Source: Polytrichum commune
Taxonomy: Eukaryota > Streptophyta > Polytrichopsida > Polytrichales > Polytrichaceae
Direction of reading: 5' to 3'
Assembly: GCA_950295325.1 (NCBI GenBank)
Contig: OX485804.1
Span: 52,626,429 to 52,690,428 of the forward strand
Length of the DNA: 64,000 nucleotides
Numbering within the stretch: the first letter of the stretch is position 1; each line of letters begins with the position of its first letter. The notes under the pieces are model-generated. The model did not search any database and was not told where the DNA came from. It saw only the letters and a list, made by a program, of their open reading frames with translations. Below, piece after piece: positions 35,328-47,749 of the stretch. The position numbers and the translations under genes are program-made.

Positions 35328-35807
35328 TCATCCCCTCCTTCGTGGGTCCCCATATTGATGTTTTTCCCTGATCCTAGAAGTGCCTTGTATGCCTGGTGTC
35401 CAAGTGGATGTACCACTTCTCAGGTTATACCTCCTGTCTCCTCCACTCTCTCCGACTGCATTGTTGTGACCTCTATGCAGACCCTCATGGCCATTGGAAC
35501 TGAAATGCAAGGTTGGTTGAGAATTTCTATATCTAGCTCTTGCTCCATGCTGAGTTCTTGCCATGTAGTCCTCAAAGCCTAGACTATCCTCTGGACTTTG
35601 GCCATAACATAACTCTTGTGCATCAAACTGTGTTTCTTGCACAAAATTTTGGCTACTCTCAAACCCCTTCATCCTCTCCATTTGCTCCACTCCTGATGCA
35701 TCTAGAACTCCTCCTCTAATAACCTTAGTCCGCTCCTTCCTAACCCTCCAAAACTGCCTCCTTTGCTCACACAACCAACCAAACTTATAGGCACAATTGT
35801 TCCCCAT
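35328..35807 (-). CDS. Unrecognised ORF upstream of the transposase
   Basis: Open frame of 159 residues from an ATG at 35807 (MGNNCAYKFGWLCEQRRQ) to a TGA at 35328, on the same strand as the transposase and ending about 65 bp before it, in another frame. It is rich in Arg, Gly and Gln, including RRQFWRVRKERTKVIRGG near the start. No domain is recognised. It may be the first exon of the transposase gene (an intron would have to remove the TGA at 35264), a separate accessory ORF of the element, or a decayed 5' part. Its continuous frame and position favour a link with the element. Confidence 0.4.
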   Translation of the reverse strand: MGNNCAYKFGWLCEQRRQFWRVRKERTKVIRGGVLDASGVEQMERMKGFESSQNFVQETQFDAQELCYGQSPEDSLGFEDYMARTQHGARARYRNSQPTLHFSSNGHEGLHRGHNNAVGESGGDRRYNLRSGTSTWTPGIQGTSRIREKHQYGDPRRRG

Positions 35808-36221
35808 GGCTTTTAATTAAGAGCAAACCGTCACTCTAAGCCCACGTTGTGGTTCCCAAAAATGATCATCTTTATTCAAAAATCACCCCCCAATATGTTC
35901 AATTTATGAGCCGCAAGGAATTAACCTCAACCGCCTAGGATCCGGTTTCCGCTCAACGACCCTGCATTTTTCATCCACAGAGACCCCCCACCCCAACTAA
36001 GGAAGGACCTATAACCGACCATGACGCCTAAAAGCACCTCTGTGGTCGCTTTTGCGCTCCCCCCCAAGTCACCTTCTGGTCAGCTGACACTGTTCGTAGG
36101 GGTCGGAATTACAACCCACTCAGAAATATGAGCCTCTACCTTAAGACTTGGAGTTATCCAAATAGTACCCATGTGCGACTTACACGAGGACATTCAACAA
36201 AGGCATACGATTGAGTTTCAA

Positions 36222-37018
36222 TCACATAAGTTGAACATAAAGAACATGGTTCAAGTAAGCTAACTTTGATTTGCCACTCACCAATTGAGAGGCCACGGCA
36301 TGTTCAATACATTGCCACAATAACGAGGAGACCTTGTGAGGTAGCCATGGGTGCCATAGCTTGGAATAAACGGTTATCCTTTGATTGTACAAACGACCTT
36401 TGTCAATCAAAATTCGGTTACTCTTAGTAGTGGGCATGTGTTCAAGAAAAGTTGTATATTAACCATTTCGTATGGAATAGCCAAAACAAACTCTACTTCT
36501 TGAAGAATTGTACAAATCTTCCATTTCCAATTGATTGGGTTGAAAGGTGATTCTAAAATTGGGACTTGGAGGTCATACCAAAGTTTAGAGCCATTTGGGA
36601 TTGGGTACCGGGGGGGGGGGTTGTATGCAGCTATCCTTAGCTCCTTTGGTGAGAGAAATGCATACAACAACCGCATACTTAAGGTAATACAATGGTACGT
36701 CAATAGTCTCTATGAACTCCATGAGATGGAGTTGGGAGATTGTGCACCAATGGATCTCACACTCGGAGCTTGAATATTCGTGATATGAATTATGATCGGA
36801 GGTCGTTGGTGGGAATCCATAAGCTTTCAATCTCCTATGGAATGAGATAGAGGGGGGTATAACATGCTTGGGACGTTGGTCCGGTGTCGTTGAATGATGG
36901 TGAGAGGTTTAAATTGGGGATCGATGTCAAGCTTCGTGACAAATCGCCATCCCATAGCCTTTGAATCCAATGTTTTGTCAACTTTGTTGTAACTAGTTAA
37001 CATCCAAGCACGAAACAT
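36222..37018 (-). pseudogene. Degenerate transposon-derived coding remnant
   Basis: Several minus-strand frames overlap end to end across 800 bp with protein-like composition, for example FRAWMLTSYNKVDKTLDSKAMGW cut short here to FRAWMLTSYNKVDKTL, then YSKLWHPWLPHKVSSLLW near 36370. The last motif recalls the zinc-binding region after the reverse transcriptase in plant LINEs (W..P.K...FLW), but the Cys residues are not clear and stops or shifts break the frame repeatedly. A poly-G tract at about 36608-36619 lies within. Low-confidence call by motif memory only. Confidence 0.2.
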
Positions 37019-37604
37019 CTCACAATGGGATGTAACTTTTAAGGCTCAACTATGCTATCCACATATTCTTAAGGGAGATGATGGGATTTCACACATTTAT
37101 ATAATCATAAAGAGCAAGGATACATCAAAATTCACTCCCACCTTGTTCTTTATTATTGAGACCCTCGAGGGAACAAAATTGGGAAGATTGATCTACCATG
37201 TACACCTATTATGGTTATGAAACATTGGTGCAACATAATATCGTGACACTTAAATACTGCTACTATGTAACATTGAAACACTAAAACATTGAGAATTACA
37301 ACGGGTAAAGTACCCAGACGCGCTTCACGAGGCATCAACTTTTGCAAAGCACGACATGGCCGTAATTAGCTCATGCACTCAAGGCTATTGACGGAGACTA
37401 TCCTAGGGCACCTTGATCACAGATGTGAGTTCATGTGTGATCCCGATCTAAGTTTATTGAGTGGGGCCAGCTCGGACTCCATATTGGGACCCAAACTTGA
37501 AACATGGTTTCTCGAATGAGGAGGAGTGTTTTCTTAAACGATGTTAAAGCAAAACGTGGCAAAAAATTGATGCCACATTATTGCCACATCATTTTATTTT
37601 ATTC

Positions 37605-37725
37605 CATACTTTGGACCCCATATCCCTAGTGTAAACTCCTTAGGCTCAAAAGTTTGTTCTCTACCAATACGATCACTCAATCTCAGAGTTTCTTTGGCCT
37701 TGGACCTTAGTGTAAATTCATCTTT
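37605..37725 (-). repeat. Repeat family F, copy 1 (coding-like)
   Basis: Read on the minus strand this gives EFTLRSKAKETLRL followed by GREQTFEPKEFTLG. The copy at 43755-43865 on the plus strand gives KVTLGSKNKETPNL and GQEQNFGLNGFALG. The match is at the level of both DNA and deduced residues. Confidence 0.6.
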
Positions 37726-38099
37726 ATGATGAAAGTATGGTTGTTTGGGCTTTGTTGTCAAAGTTTTGTGGATGATGGCGCTCAATACTTGGCATCATTA
37801 AGTAATCGATCTATGTATTGGATAATGTTTTCGGTTCCCTATTGGTATCACATGCCTCTTATTAGATCATAACTTTGCCCTTGAAGGCATGCATCCATAC
37901 AAGTGGAAGAGAATCTAATTGGGTGAACTTGTGACTTTAGAATGGTTCCGTATGGTCCAAGCTTCATCTTGTTAATTTATGTGAAGTATGTTTTATGGAG
38001 GGCCACGTAGGAAGAAAGAGAATGTAATGATATTTTTGGAAGCAAGATTGGAAACTACACTATATATTTGGGTTTAACATGGAATTCTTGAAAATTGTT

Positions 38100-38265
38100 A
38101 GGACATGTTTGTTAAAAGTGACTTTCATGATTTGTCATGAAACACCAAATGTCACATGAAACTCTCTTTAGTTGCCGTCACGTGATTGCAAGACAATTGA
38201 TGTGGGTTGACAATGAATAGTGTGGACCACACTAAAGCCAATGCTTAGTGCACATGTTCGAATGC
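38100..38265 (+). repeat. Dispersed repeat family C, copy 3
   Basis: Best-preserved copy in the window: gtcacatgaaactctcttta, then ttgcaagacaattgatgtgg, then the palindromic core aatagtgtggaccacactaa. Confidence 0.6.
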
Positions 38266-39993
38266 GATAGTTTTGGTGCCTTATCCTTGTCTTCCACATG
38301 TGATGTCATTTATCTTGTACTAACTTGTCTCTATACAAGCTTGGTTGTGGTTCCCATCTTGTTTATGATTTATGGGACAAACTACGTTAAATTCAAAAGT
38401 GCATTATATATAAGTTGGACCACATTAATATATACTACCTGCTTATATTGCCAATATGTATGTTCATAAACCATATATATGGTGATACGTAGTTTTGAAT
38501 AGATGGAAATTATAATTATATCCAACATGTCAATTGGAAAGAATAACATAATCTTCTTGACTTATCATGAACCAATGTAAAGTGAATATGAATTGCTTGG
38601 ATATTACAAAATCATGTCACTCATTTCCATCTCTCTTGATGCACTAAACCACCAAGAATTGCAAGTAAGCATCAATCTATCCATGGAGCAAAGCTTTGTG
38701 TGCATAGCACTAGAATTAGTTTCAAAGACCCCGAATTAGTCTAATTACAAGTTACTCGAGATGAATTAGTCACAAAGCTACAGGGGGTCAATTTTTGATG
38801 TTGGATGGATGAGAGGTAGGTTCCTTGGTGACATTTCCCTCTCTCCCTTATCCCAAACCGTGTACACTTAGTTGGATTGAATTCATCACAAACTTATGAA
38901 GTTTTGTCACCCTTGATGAAGGGATTTACATGGTTGGGGAGAATTTAAATTTGTTGTTTTATCACGTCATGATGTACAATTTGGTTTCCTGAAACCTAGT
39001 GAGGGTGTAATGGTAAAAATTGACGCCTAAATGTTCAATACTAATTCATCCCCATTTAATTTCACTAGGTTGATTCTAGGACTCTAAAATGGTTTTAGAG
39101 ATCTTAGCCAAATGAACATATAAAACCCATGTTTTGCAATAGTAATGAGCGTTCTCACGCTCATGATCCCCAATCTACTACCTCCCTCAGTAGGTATTGT
39201 GAGTATTCACCCCATGATGTATGGAAGAATGTAATTTTTTTCGCTTTGCTATCAACTCAAAATTTGAGAAAAATGTCATGTGTTTCTTTTTTGTATGTTG
39301 GAACTCGTGCGAATATATATATGTCACCTCAAAAATATAGTATTTCGGTATCAAAGTGTTGAACATGCTTATCACGTATTGTAGTGAGTCGAGCACCAAG
39401 TGCAATTGTTTTTATAGGGGCATGGACCTATCAACGAAAACATTTCTTATGGGCTATGTGAATGAAGATTATGGAGGGCCAAAAAGTGTGCTATTTACGG
39501 TGCTAGGTTGATGTGATTTTAGAACATTTTGTTATGGGATTTTGTAAGTTTGGTTACAAGATAATGCATTGGTGCAAATTCCCTTTCACATGTAGACAAT
39601 TTCCAATGACATGACCTTGAGTAGGGTCTTGCACAAGGAATGTACTAGGGCAAACTTATTTTACCGCATATTGCAATGATCCCAATTACTCCATGCAACA
39701 TGATATTTCACATTATGTTGCACTAATTGGATTATGTTGTCATCCTACTTTGTTGTGTGCCAAATTATTCTATCACCAAAATACATATAATTCTAAATGT
39801 ATACTTTACATGATAAATACACTATAGACCACTAGGTGTAATAAGTACATCAAACACCACCTCTTGGAAGTTTGTGATGTACGCTTGATGTATGGTGAGC
39901 ATCACAACACATGAGGTAAATGGGTCTTAATGGGACACCTTCCTACTACCACCACTTCTTATAGGATATGCAAGCACAAATTTAATGGGAAAT

Positions 39994-40265
39994 GATTAGC
40001 AAATCCAACTCGTTCTTCTAGCCGTTTTTCTCATAATCCTCATAGCTCCTATGAATATCATATTCATTGTCAAAGTGAAAATTCTCAAAGTTATTAAAAT
40101 AGCATATAGCCCCCTCTCCCTCCCCCCAACCAATTGCGTTGACTACTACATCTAGAATGGTTGATGAATTTTGAACACACAATCCAAACTCTTTTGAACA
40201 CACGATCAAACTCTTTTGAACACATGTATTTGTGGTGTCCATTTTTAGATCCACACCCAACCATT
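39994..40265 (-). repeat. Dispersed repeat family B, minus-strand copy
   Basis: Reverse complement of the copies at 17636-17890 and 47750-47960: blocks agcaaatccaactcg, agctcctatgaatatcat, attgtcaaagtgaaaattct and ggtgtccatttttagatcca occur in the expected reversed order. Confidence 0.6.
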
Positions 40266-40392
40266 CACTAATCAGACAGGGGTATCCATTAAAGGCAAGG
40301 ATTCGAAACAACCACACCTACCATATTCTAGAGGTTTTCCACTTCGTACTTGAGGCATGCTACTTCAAGCATGACAAAATGACATGGTTGCC

Positions 40393-40975
40393 AACATGGC
40401 AACACTTTTTGGTAGGGGAGTTCCTCGGAGGTCAAGTTTTTTGGCAACCTCAGGGCCTAGAGTATAGTGAAGAAGTCCACCGGTTGGTCAAGAATTCCCA
40501 TCCCAATACAAGGCTATTTGAGACAATGATTGGCATGGCAGACAAGATGGAAAACAATTAGAACATATCCCTCAAGTTGGAGTTCTTTAATGATCAAGTT
40601 TTTTTTTTGAGGTTGCCCAAGAAATTTGACCTTTGGAGAACTCCCCTAGCAAACGTGTTGCCATGTATCATCCATTCTTGAAGTTCTCCACCGAAGAAGT
40701 CTTGGCCATTTTGTAAACCCCAACCAGTGAAGAACCCAATTCATAGCCAATCATATTGCTTCATTCCCCTAGAATTATTGACGGGTGCACTTCTTCATTG
40801 TAATCTAAACTAGCCCTCAAACTCTCATACATATAACTTGACCTTTAGAGAACTCCCACTTGAGACATTTTTAAAATTTGTTTCCCATCTTGTCCGTCAT
40901 ACCAAACATTGCCTCGAATAACCTTGCCCCGGTCTAAAATTCTTAACCAATCAATGCACTTCTTCATTGTAGTCT
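40393..40975. repeat. Fold-back locus: nested inverted repeats
   Basis: The stretch 40393-40452 (catggcaacactttttggta, ggggagttcctcggaggtca) is found inverted at 40608-40665. The following stretch, about 40455-40600 (gaagaagtcca, ttggtcaagaatt, agacaatgattggcatggca, gacaagatgg), is found inverted and diverged at about 40840-40975. A further partial inverted piece lies at about 40785-40800. A transcript from either strand could fold on itself. The plus-strand frame across 40232-40561 (LVKNSHPNTRLFETMIGM) may be a remnant of transposon coding sequence. Confidence 0.7.
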
Positions 40976-42493
40976 AAATAAAGCACGAGTAGATCTACAT
41001 GACGAGTTGGGTCATAGAGAGGCCAAGAACATGAATCTTCTAAAGGTGGAAAGGCAATCAAATAGATGAAAGACATTTGCACCCAACAACTATTGGAGGT
41101 CACAACAATGATGAAGCCTACACTTGCTCTCTATTTCGGTTACAAACCCAACCATTGTCATCATATGTAGGGAGTGATATGAGCAACTTGGAATGTAATG
41201 TTGCTTATTAGACACCTTGAGTATATTATTAGTACGATTGCGGGGGATTATGTAGAACTTAGTGTGGTTAACCACATCTAATCTCCTTGATGGGAAATGG
41301 GACTTTAAATCATTTTGATTTGAAAGGCTTGGACATGAGAGTCTTCAACTTGTAGACAATATGATGCTCGTGATCGTACATTCAAATCACAATCCTATAT
41401 ATGGAGGGCAAAAAACATCGAATGTGAGAAGACACGTGTTTGACATAGTACCAATAACCACACCCTTTTTGTACTCTTGACAAAACACGGAGGCAAAGAA
41501 GATCATTTTGCATTGAAGTATAAATGGGTGTATATATGGGCTTTACGTGGTCACTCTTCTTCATCAAACACCTAAATATGAGTGGCATAAGGCAAGGCTC
41601 ATTCACAAGAACAACGGACATCAAAAGGGACATAAATTACAATGAGATTAGACTATGTGTTTTTTTATGTAGATTAGCCATTGTAGTTTCAATCATTAAC
41701 ACATATGGAGGGCCTACGTGATCAAGAGAGAGACTCCGTTATGTCTCATAATAACTTTTGCATCTCAATGTCAATTTTGCAACTTGAAATGACAATCTAT
41801 GGAATTCGTAATACCTAATTGGGTGAGTTGGTTTCCGATCCAATTCACGTGAAGCACTCAACAAACACTTTGAGTTGCGTTTTTTAGTTGGTATCTTAGC
41901 TAATGTGTGTGATTCTTTGCTTTGGTTACGATGTTCTCTTGGAACTGCAAGGGGTCTCTTATGTTTCAAAACAAGTTACATGGCCCATTTGTGGGCACTT
42001 CCAACTCTACATAAACTTTGGGATGTTGCATCAAATCATCTAGGGAACGATCTCGTATGGATTTTGATCCACGTGCGTTTTTGGGAATTAATTAGTTGGT
42101 GTGTGTTTGTGTGTGTTTGCTTGATTTAAAGAAACCGTTTCCAATATCAACTCGGTATTAACCCCTAAATTCCTAAGCAACCTATTTTTGGTCGATGGAT
42201 GAATTATTCCTTGCATTAATCCCATCAAAGTCATTCATTCGTGACTATAAATATCAAGCCAACATGAATATCGTAGTAGTATCCTTACAAGTTCAGGTAT
42301 TCACAAGCAAACACTCAACAATTGTTTTATTTTTAGATCCGGCAATCACGGATTTGAAGAGGAAAAAATCAATATAGTTTTTTAGATATTCACAATATAA
42401 TTTCCAATCATTTTTAAAAACAATTTAAATAGAGACAAATCGGTACCTACCCATAGACACATGAGTCATGGGTGAGTTGTAGTTTGGAGCTAT

Positions 42494-42722
42494 GATCGGG
42501 GAGAACCGGCGGTTAGTTACAGATGAACCGGTTGAGTTTGAGAAATAACCGGTTAAAGTTCAAGACCGTAGGAAAATTACCGATTGTTTTAGAGGAATTT
42601 ATAGGAATATACCCCAATTTAAGAAAAGAAAACCGAAGGATGTCAACATGTAACCGGTTGGACTTGCAAACACTACCTAGGATCTGAACCGATTATGCCC
42701 CAAAAAATTCCCGATCACTGGT
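42494..42722 (+). repeat. Dispersed repeat family A (ACCGGTT-rich), copy 1
   Basis: About 225 bp with four aaccggt-type motifs, beginning gatcggggagaaccggcggt and including tacagatgaaccggttgag and gaaataaccggttaaag. A full-length relative is at 52196-52413, and the first 85 bp recur inverted at 45771-45848 and 57061-57148. Confidence 0.8.
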
Positions 42723-43754
42723 TTGAAGATGATTATAATGTGTGGAGTAATGTCAAAGTGGGAAGTGGTCTTGCTTTTGTTGTGTTGGGAGCTCATGTGA
42801 GGGTGTTGACTCCACATTAATGGTTGTCACTTCAATGTAAACTTTGCATGAACTTCAAAGACATTTATTTTGAGAAAGGTGAAATCTTTATGTTCAATAA
42901 AAAATGGTTGTTGTGCTCATATAGGTCATTCACTTTAACATTTGGACACTCTTTGTAAATTTTTAAGGAAATATGTGCATATACGTGGTTAGTATTATGG
43001 GACAAATTACATACTCCCACTGCAAGATGGCTAGCCTATTATGGTTTGCACATTTTGGCATGAGAATATGTGAAGGTGCTCAATCGTTGAGTTGTTCCCA
43101 TCTCGTGGATCACACAAGCATTATGCTCGTTTTCTAGGTGAATTTCATCGACTAAAGGTATTTTTTTGGGGGGGGGGAAGGGGGGATAAAACATGGCATT
43201 TTCTCGTGCATCCCTCCCTTCAATTCTCAAAATTTTAAACTCCAAATGGGTTATTCATGCCCATGTTTTCCCTCAAAATAGCTCATCTCATGTGTGTTCG
43301 AGATCCTACGGATGAATCTCATTTAACCTCAAAACTTGTCCATGAAAATTCCACAACCAACAGTAAGTAAAATTCATTAAGAACAACCCTTGTATAGGCC
43401 TGGGAAGTATGGTGGGTTCTCAATAAGGTGTGGCATCAACCAAATGGGTCCAAGAAGCCACCTTATGTGGACCCTAGTTTTTGGACCTAAGCATGAGATT
43501 TGGTTTTTCAATCTAGGAGGAGCTTCTTTTTGGTTTCATGACCAATGAAATTTTGTGAGATATGCCCTTTAAATTGGCTCAAACTTGATCACAATACTTA
43601 TGTTTGTTCTATGAATTTGTGCTACCCACACAACCACACGGAGCTTAATTTCCCCACAAGTGTTTTGAATGAGTGACATGGATGATAAACATGTTTGACA
43701 ATAAATTATACTATAGGGACTACAAGTCAATGGTAGAGAGAACCATCAAAAGTA

Positions 43755-43865
43755 AGGTTACACTAGGGTCCAAGAACAAGGAAACCCCAAACTTGAGTGT
43801 TCCTACTGGTCAAGAGCAAAATTTTGGACTCAATGGGTTTGCACTAGGGTTGGGTGCAAAGTATT
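43755..43865 (+). repeat. Repeat family F, copy 2 (coding-like)
   Basis: Plus-strand relative of 37605-37725. Immediately upstream, about 43477-43530 (aggaggagcttctttttgg) also resembles 37487-37545 (aggaggagtgttttctt), but in the same orientation, so the two loci share more than one rearranged block. Confidence 0.55.
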
Positions 43866-43999
43866 AGGAAATAAATTAGCGCTAATGTGACATCACTATT
43901 CTGCCATATCTCGGCGGCGCTAAACAGGTTGCGCTCAACTTTAGTTAACTAGATATAACTATAGTTAACTAGATTGTTTTACATACTCAATTTAAAACA

Positions 44000-45260
44000 A
44001 CTTTTTTTATTTTTTTATTTTTTTTGACAAGTCAAATCATGAACAACTATACGAAAGACAACTAGTTAACTAATAATTGAATTAGTTGGTTAGTTGTCCA
44101 AGATATGGAAGCTTGGCATATAAATGCAAGATCAGGTAAGTCTTTGGACTGCAAAATGCACGCGACTTATTATTTGTACTCGGAAACTCTATCCTTTCCC
44201 ACTATGGCATCCCAAGTCTCATGAAATGCCATATTTTTCATTGTTTATTACTTTAGAATCCCGGAAGGCAAAGATTTTGCACCTCTAAGTGGGACTTTGC
44301 AAAGTAAGATAAGGGACATGTGTAAAGTGGCCCTAAGGGTGACATAACCACCTTGAATGGGTCCGGGGCGCCCTTTGACCAAGCGAGGCCCTTAAAATGG
44401 GGTTAGTTAACCGTCTCAAGATGTTCACCGTCCACAATATATTTATTCCGGCCACAATGAGCCACACCTTGTAGGGCCTTGCCCCATCATCATGGTAACA
44501 TATCAAGCTCTATATGTTGTTATGCACCAACAAGTAGCGAGTCATCTAGTGTTTACATTGTTGCTTTTCTTGCATGGAAAGGGGGCGAGAACATGTGGGA
44601 AATGCATAACATGCAATAGCCTTGGAAATTCATGCACTTACAACCCTTACCTTCCTACACCATATTGTGGTTTCATCATATCATCTACTAAACTAGGTTT
44701 TCTAGACATCAAGTTTTGTTATATCTAGAGGAAAAGGTGACTATGATGATTTTAAGATCACTTCAACATGGGTGGAAAATTTTAAAAACTCAATGATTTG
44801 TTTATAATTGAATTCTAAACATTAATTTTTTGGGGAAAATGTGATAAACATATGCAATGAAATTGTAGTCCAAACTTTCAAGATTATATTAAGAATGGAT
44901 ATACATTTTGAGGTAAGAAATTGAGCATTTCTTTTATATGATATTAATTCACCATATGTAATAGTGTATAAACAAAGAGAAACTTAGTTATTCTTCACTT
45001 AAAATTCTCTTGTGAACAATCATATTATCATATTGGAATGGGATAATCGCCATTGACATGAAAATTTCATGAGGAACTTTGTACTACCTATTGTGACCTT
45101 CCTAGCCTCTTCCTTTTGGATGGATTTGCCTACAATACCAGGTCGTTCACAAGCCCAAATATGGCCTCTTAGAAATTAAGCACTAAGGTAAATGGGTTTC
45201 AAATGAATATTTTTTCCATACTAGCCCACTTCTCCTCTAGTATGAAACACGCAGTTGGCA
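44000..45260. other. Intergenic, nothing recognised
   Basis: AT-rich DNA with short frames only. A T-rich run stands at about 44000-44025. No repeat of the families named in this annotation was recognised here. Confidence 0.4.
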
Positions 45261-45263
45261 TGA

Positions 45264-45510
45264 GATGGTTAGTAAATCCAAGTCAAGGTCGTAGCCACTT
45301 CCTCGTGATTCTTGAAGCTCATATGAATATCGTAGTCACTGTCACGGTGAAGAGTCTCATGATTGTTAAATGGTTATATCAATCCCTCCAACTATGTCAA
45401 CCATCAAATCCATAATGGTTATCATATTCTCACCACACAATCTATCATCTCTTAAACACTTATATATAAATTCTTGGAGCCTCGTTTAACCACATACCAC
45501 TCAAAATATA
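45264..45510 (-). repeat. Dispersed repeat family B, minus-strand copy
   Basis: Same block order as the copy at 39994-40265: gatggttagtaaatccaagt, gaagctcatatgaatatcgt, cacggtgaagagtctcatga, tggttatcatattct and a final accacataccactcaaa. Confidence 0.6.
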
Positions 45511-45770
45511 GGCGTCCTAATAAGAAAAGCAACCAAATTTGAACACTCCACCTTATGTATTGAAATGAATTAAATCACGACATCCCCTTTTTAGAACACG
45601 AAAAGAGACATCTTGAATAAATTATAGCATTTAGTTGATGCATGGGGACTTGGCTAAGTTCAATTAAGTGTCCAGGGAGATTTTTTGACATAATCAGTCA
45701 AGAACATGGCATTTCCGAGTCCAAAATGGTTTATTAAATTGAGGTACATTCCATACATTCCTTCTAAAAT

Positions 45771-45848
45771 GATCAGTAATTCTCCTAAAGTCTTGAACTT
45801 CAACCGGTTGTTTTTGAAACTCAATCAATTCATTTGTAACTAGTGGTC
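45771..45848 (-). repeat. Family A (ACCGGTT) partial copy
   Basis: Inverted relative of the first ~85 bp of the copy at 42494, including cttgaacttcaaccggttg and catttgtaactagtggtc. Confidence 0.7.
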
Positions 45849-46123
45849 AAATGGTTTAAATGGAAGGAAAGTACTCATGAAAATGGCTAAATACTAGGAA
45901 ATTTGGTGTGTTATGGAACGAGGCCAAAGTCAATAACTCACATGCATTGACAACACTACCTATCGTGCACATTCACTCTAACATTTACACACAATGAAGT
46001 TTGGCATTCACACGTTACAAACTTAACGTCTCAATTTCACAACTCGTAAAAGCTTGAGACAAGTGGAGTCTGCTAGAGAAGTGTAGGGGAAGTCTACATA
46101 GGATATATCATGTCAATAGATAA

Positions 46124-46192
46124 GTAATATATGTATGTATACATGTGTGTGTGCATGTGTATATGCATGCATATGTATGTATGTATGTATGT
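46124..46192. repeat. (ATGT)n-type microsatellite
   Basis: An interrupted run of atgt/gtgt/atgc tetranucleotides about 65 bp long. Confidence 0.75.
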
Positions 46193-46874
46193 TCCTATTG
46201 TTTCATAAATATTTTAACGGATCACCTAAGCCCTTTTTTGAAATAAATTAATTACTTGGTAGATTTTTGCCCATCATGCTATCAACCTATGATATATATT
46301 TTTAAGCTTGGAGAGGGCCACTACAGACTTCTTGGACACTCGAGGGTTAAACCCATATCCCATGGGAACTCAAAGGTTAAGTTGCTTAATGTTATATTGG
46401 CATTTAGTTCAATGACCTTCCTTAAGGACTTGAATTTTGGTGTACTCTACCACTTAATATGGGTGAACTAGTTGTTTTCAACCAACCATGTAGGAACGCA
46501 TGGGATTGCTCTAAGGGGAGACAGGTGCCATCTAGCTTTATGTCCAGTGATTGAAGGTGTTCACTTTCAAAAGGAGGCATTAGTCTACAAGGATGACATT
46601 GAACACAAATTGGCGTGAATGAGGGCCACTTCAATCTTGATCCATAGACTCATACGTGAATCCATAACAAGTATATTCCTTACGGCTATGGGACAAATGT
46701 TATTGCTTCATGTCAGTTGTGATGTTATTCATAACTACACCCCTTACAACTATAATATTAACCCATTAATGACTTCATCGGTTTGAGCTAATACGTATTC
46801 CTTTCTTATGACCGAGTGTTATGATTTAGAGTGTTGCATGGACCTCATGGGTGAGTTAGAGCCTGTAATTTTAG

Positions 46875-46945
46875 CATGGGAACTCTAGGGGCTTAGCCAC
46901 CTGAGCCTACAATTGTGGTGGGATGGGTGACCACCCTACTCCCTC
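46875..46945 (+). ncRNA. Possible 5S rRNA-derived sequence (SINE or Cassandra-type LTR)
   Basis: The stretch begins catgggaactc and ends gggatgggtgaccacc, with a ttagcc and a ctgagcc in between at roughly the spacing of a 5S rRNA internal promoter (catcagaactc ... ttaagc ... aggatgggtgacc). The final 12 bases match the conserved 5S C box. The middle is diverged and the 5' third of a 5S gene is not evident, so it is not a functional 5S gene. In plants such sequences are known from Cassandra TRIM retrotransposons and 5S-derived SINEs. I could not define LTR ends. Confidence 0.35.
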
Positions 46946-47024
46946 CATAGGACTTGAATTATGATGCACACTACTGCTACGATCACCCCATCATAATGCA
47001 AAGTACGGTATCATAGTCAAGCAT

Positions 47025-47415
47025 AATAATTCCTTAACCCCTAAACGTCGAAGAGGCCCATATTGGGCCCCTCCAAACAACAAAATAGCATTTTTGAGTT
47101 ACATATTTTCATTTTAAGTTAATCATGTAAGAATGACCGTATCTAAAATCAACTCATTCTTTAAGTGCATAATATGAATAAGTTAAACACTTTGATGACA
47201 TGGAATTTTTTAAGTTCAAATACGTAGCTTGAATGCCCTTGGATGCAAATACATATGTTGTATTTTGATCATCAGTATATAGTATCGATATGTTTTTATT
47301 TACTCATTGCAAGAAGACAATGTATATAATAAGATTTTAAACACATGAATACATAAAGTACGATTTATAAACTTGGTGGAGCCCATATAAATTGTGTACA
47401 TGGCCGCATCTTGTG
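47025..47415 (+). repeat. Dispersed repeat family D, copy 2
   Basis: Colinear with 21990-22370; shares cccttggatgcaaatacat followed by atgttgtatt and a downstream cataaattgtgtacatgg-like end. Confidence 0.65.
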
Positions 47416-47749
47416 ACCCTATGTCCTTTAAGAGTGAACCAATCATGTCAAATTCCTACGGACTTCCCCTTTTGGGGTGGATTTGCGGACCAAACTAGTT
47501 GGACCGTTTAAGGTATTCACCCTTAAAAATAATTGAATAAATAAAACTCGTTTGTTGAATTTTGTAGATCTCATTTCGAAAATGCATGTAGGATCATGCT
47601 TGCTCAAGGTTGAAGCAACGTCACTTGATTTCATGCATGTCACAATTCCGGAATCATCTCTTCTTTTGCATGGTCACTCTTGGCCTATTTGGTCCTTGTG
47701 TACATAAGGTAGATGTGCATGAATCCAACATATATATATATGAATGACA

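Noticed and set aside
46124..46192. Regular tetranucleotide repeats considered as CRISPR-like or array structure
   Set aside because: Simple microsatellite; no spacers. Nothing in the window is bacterial.
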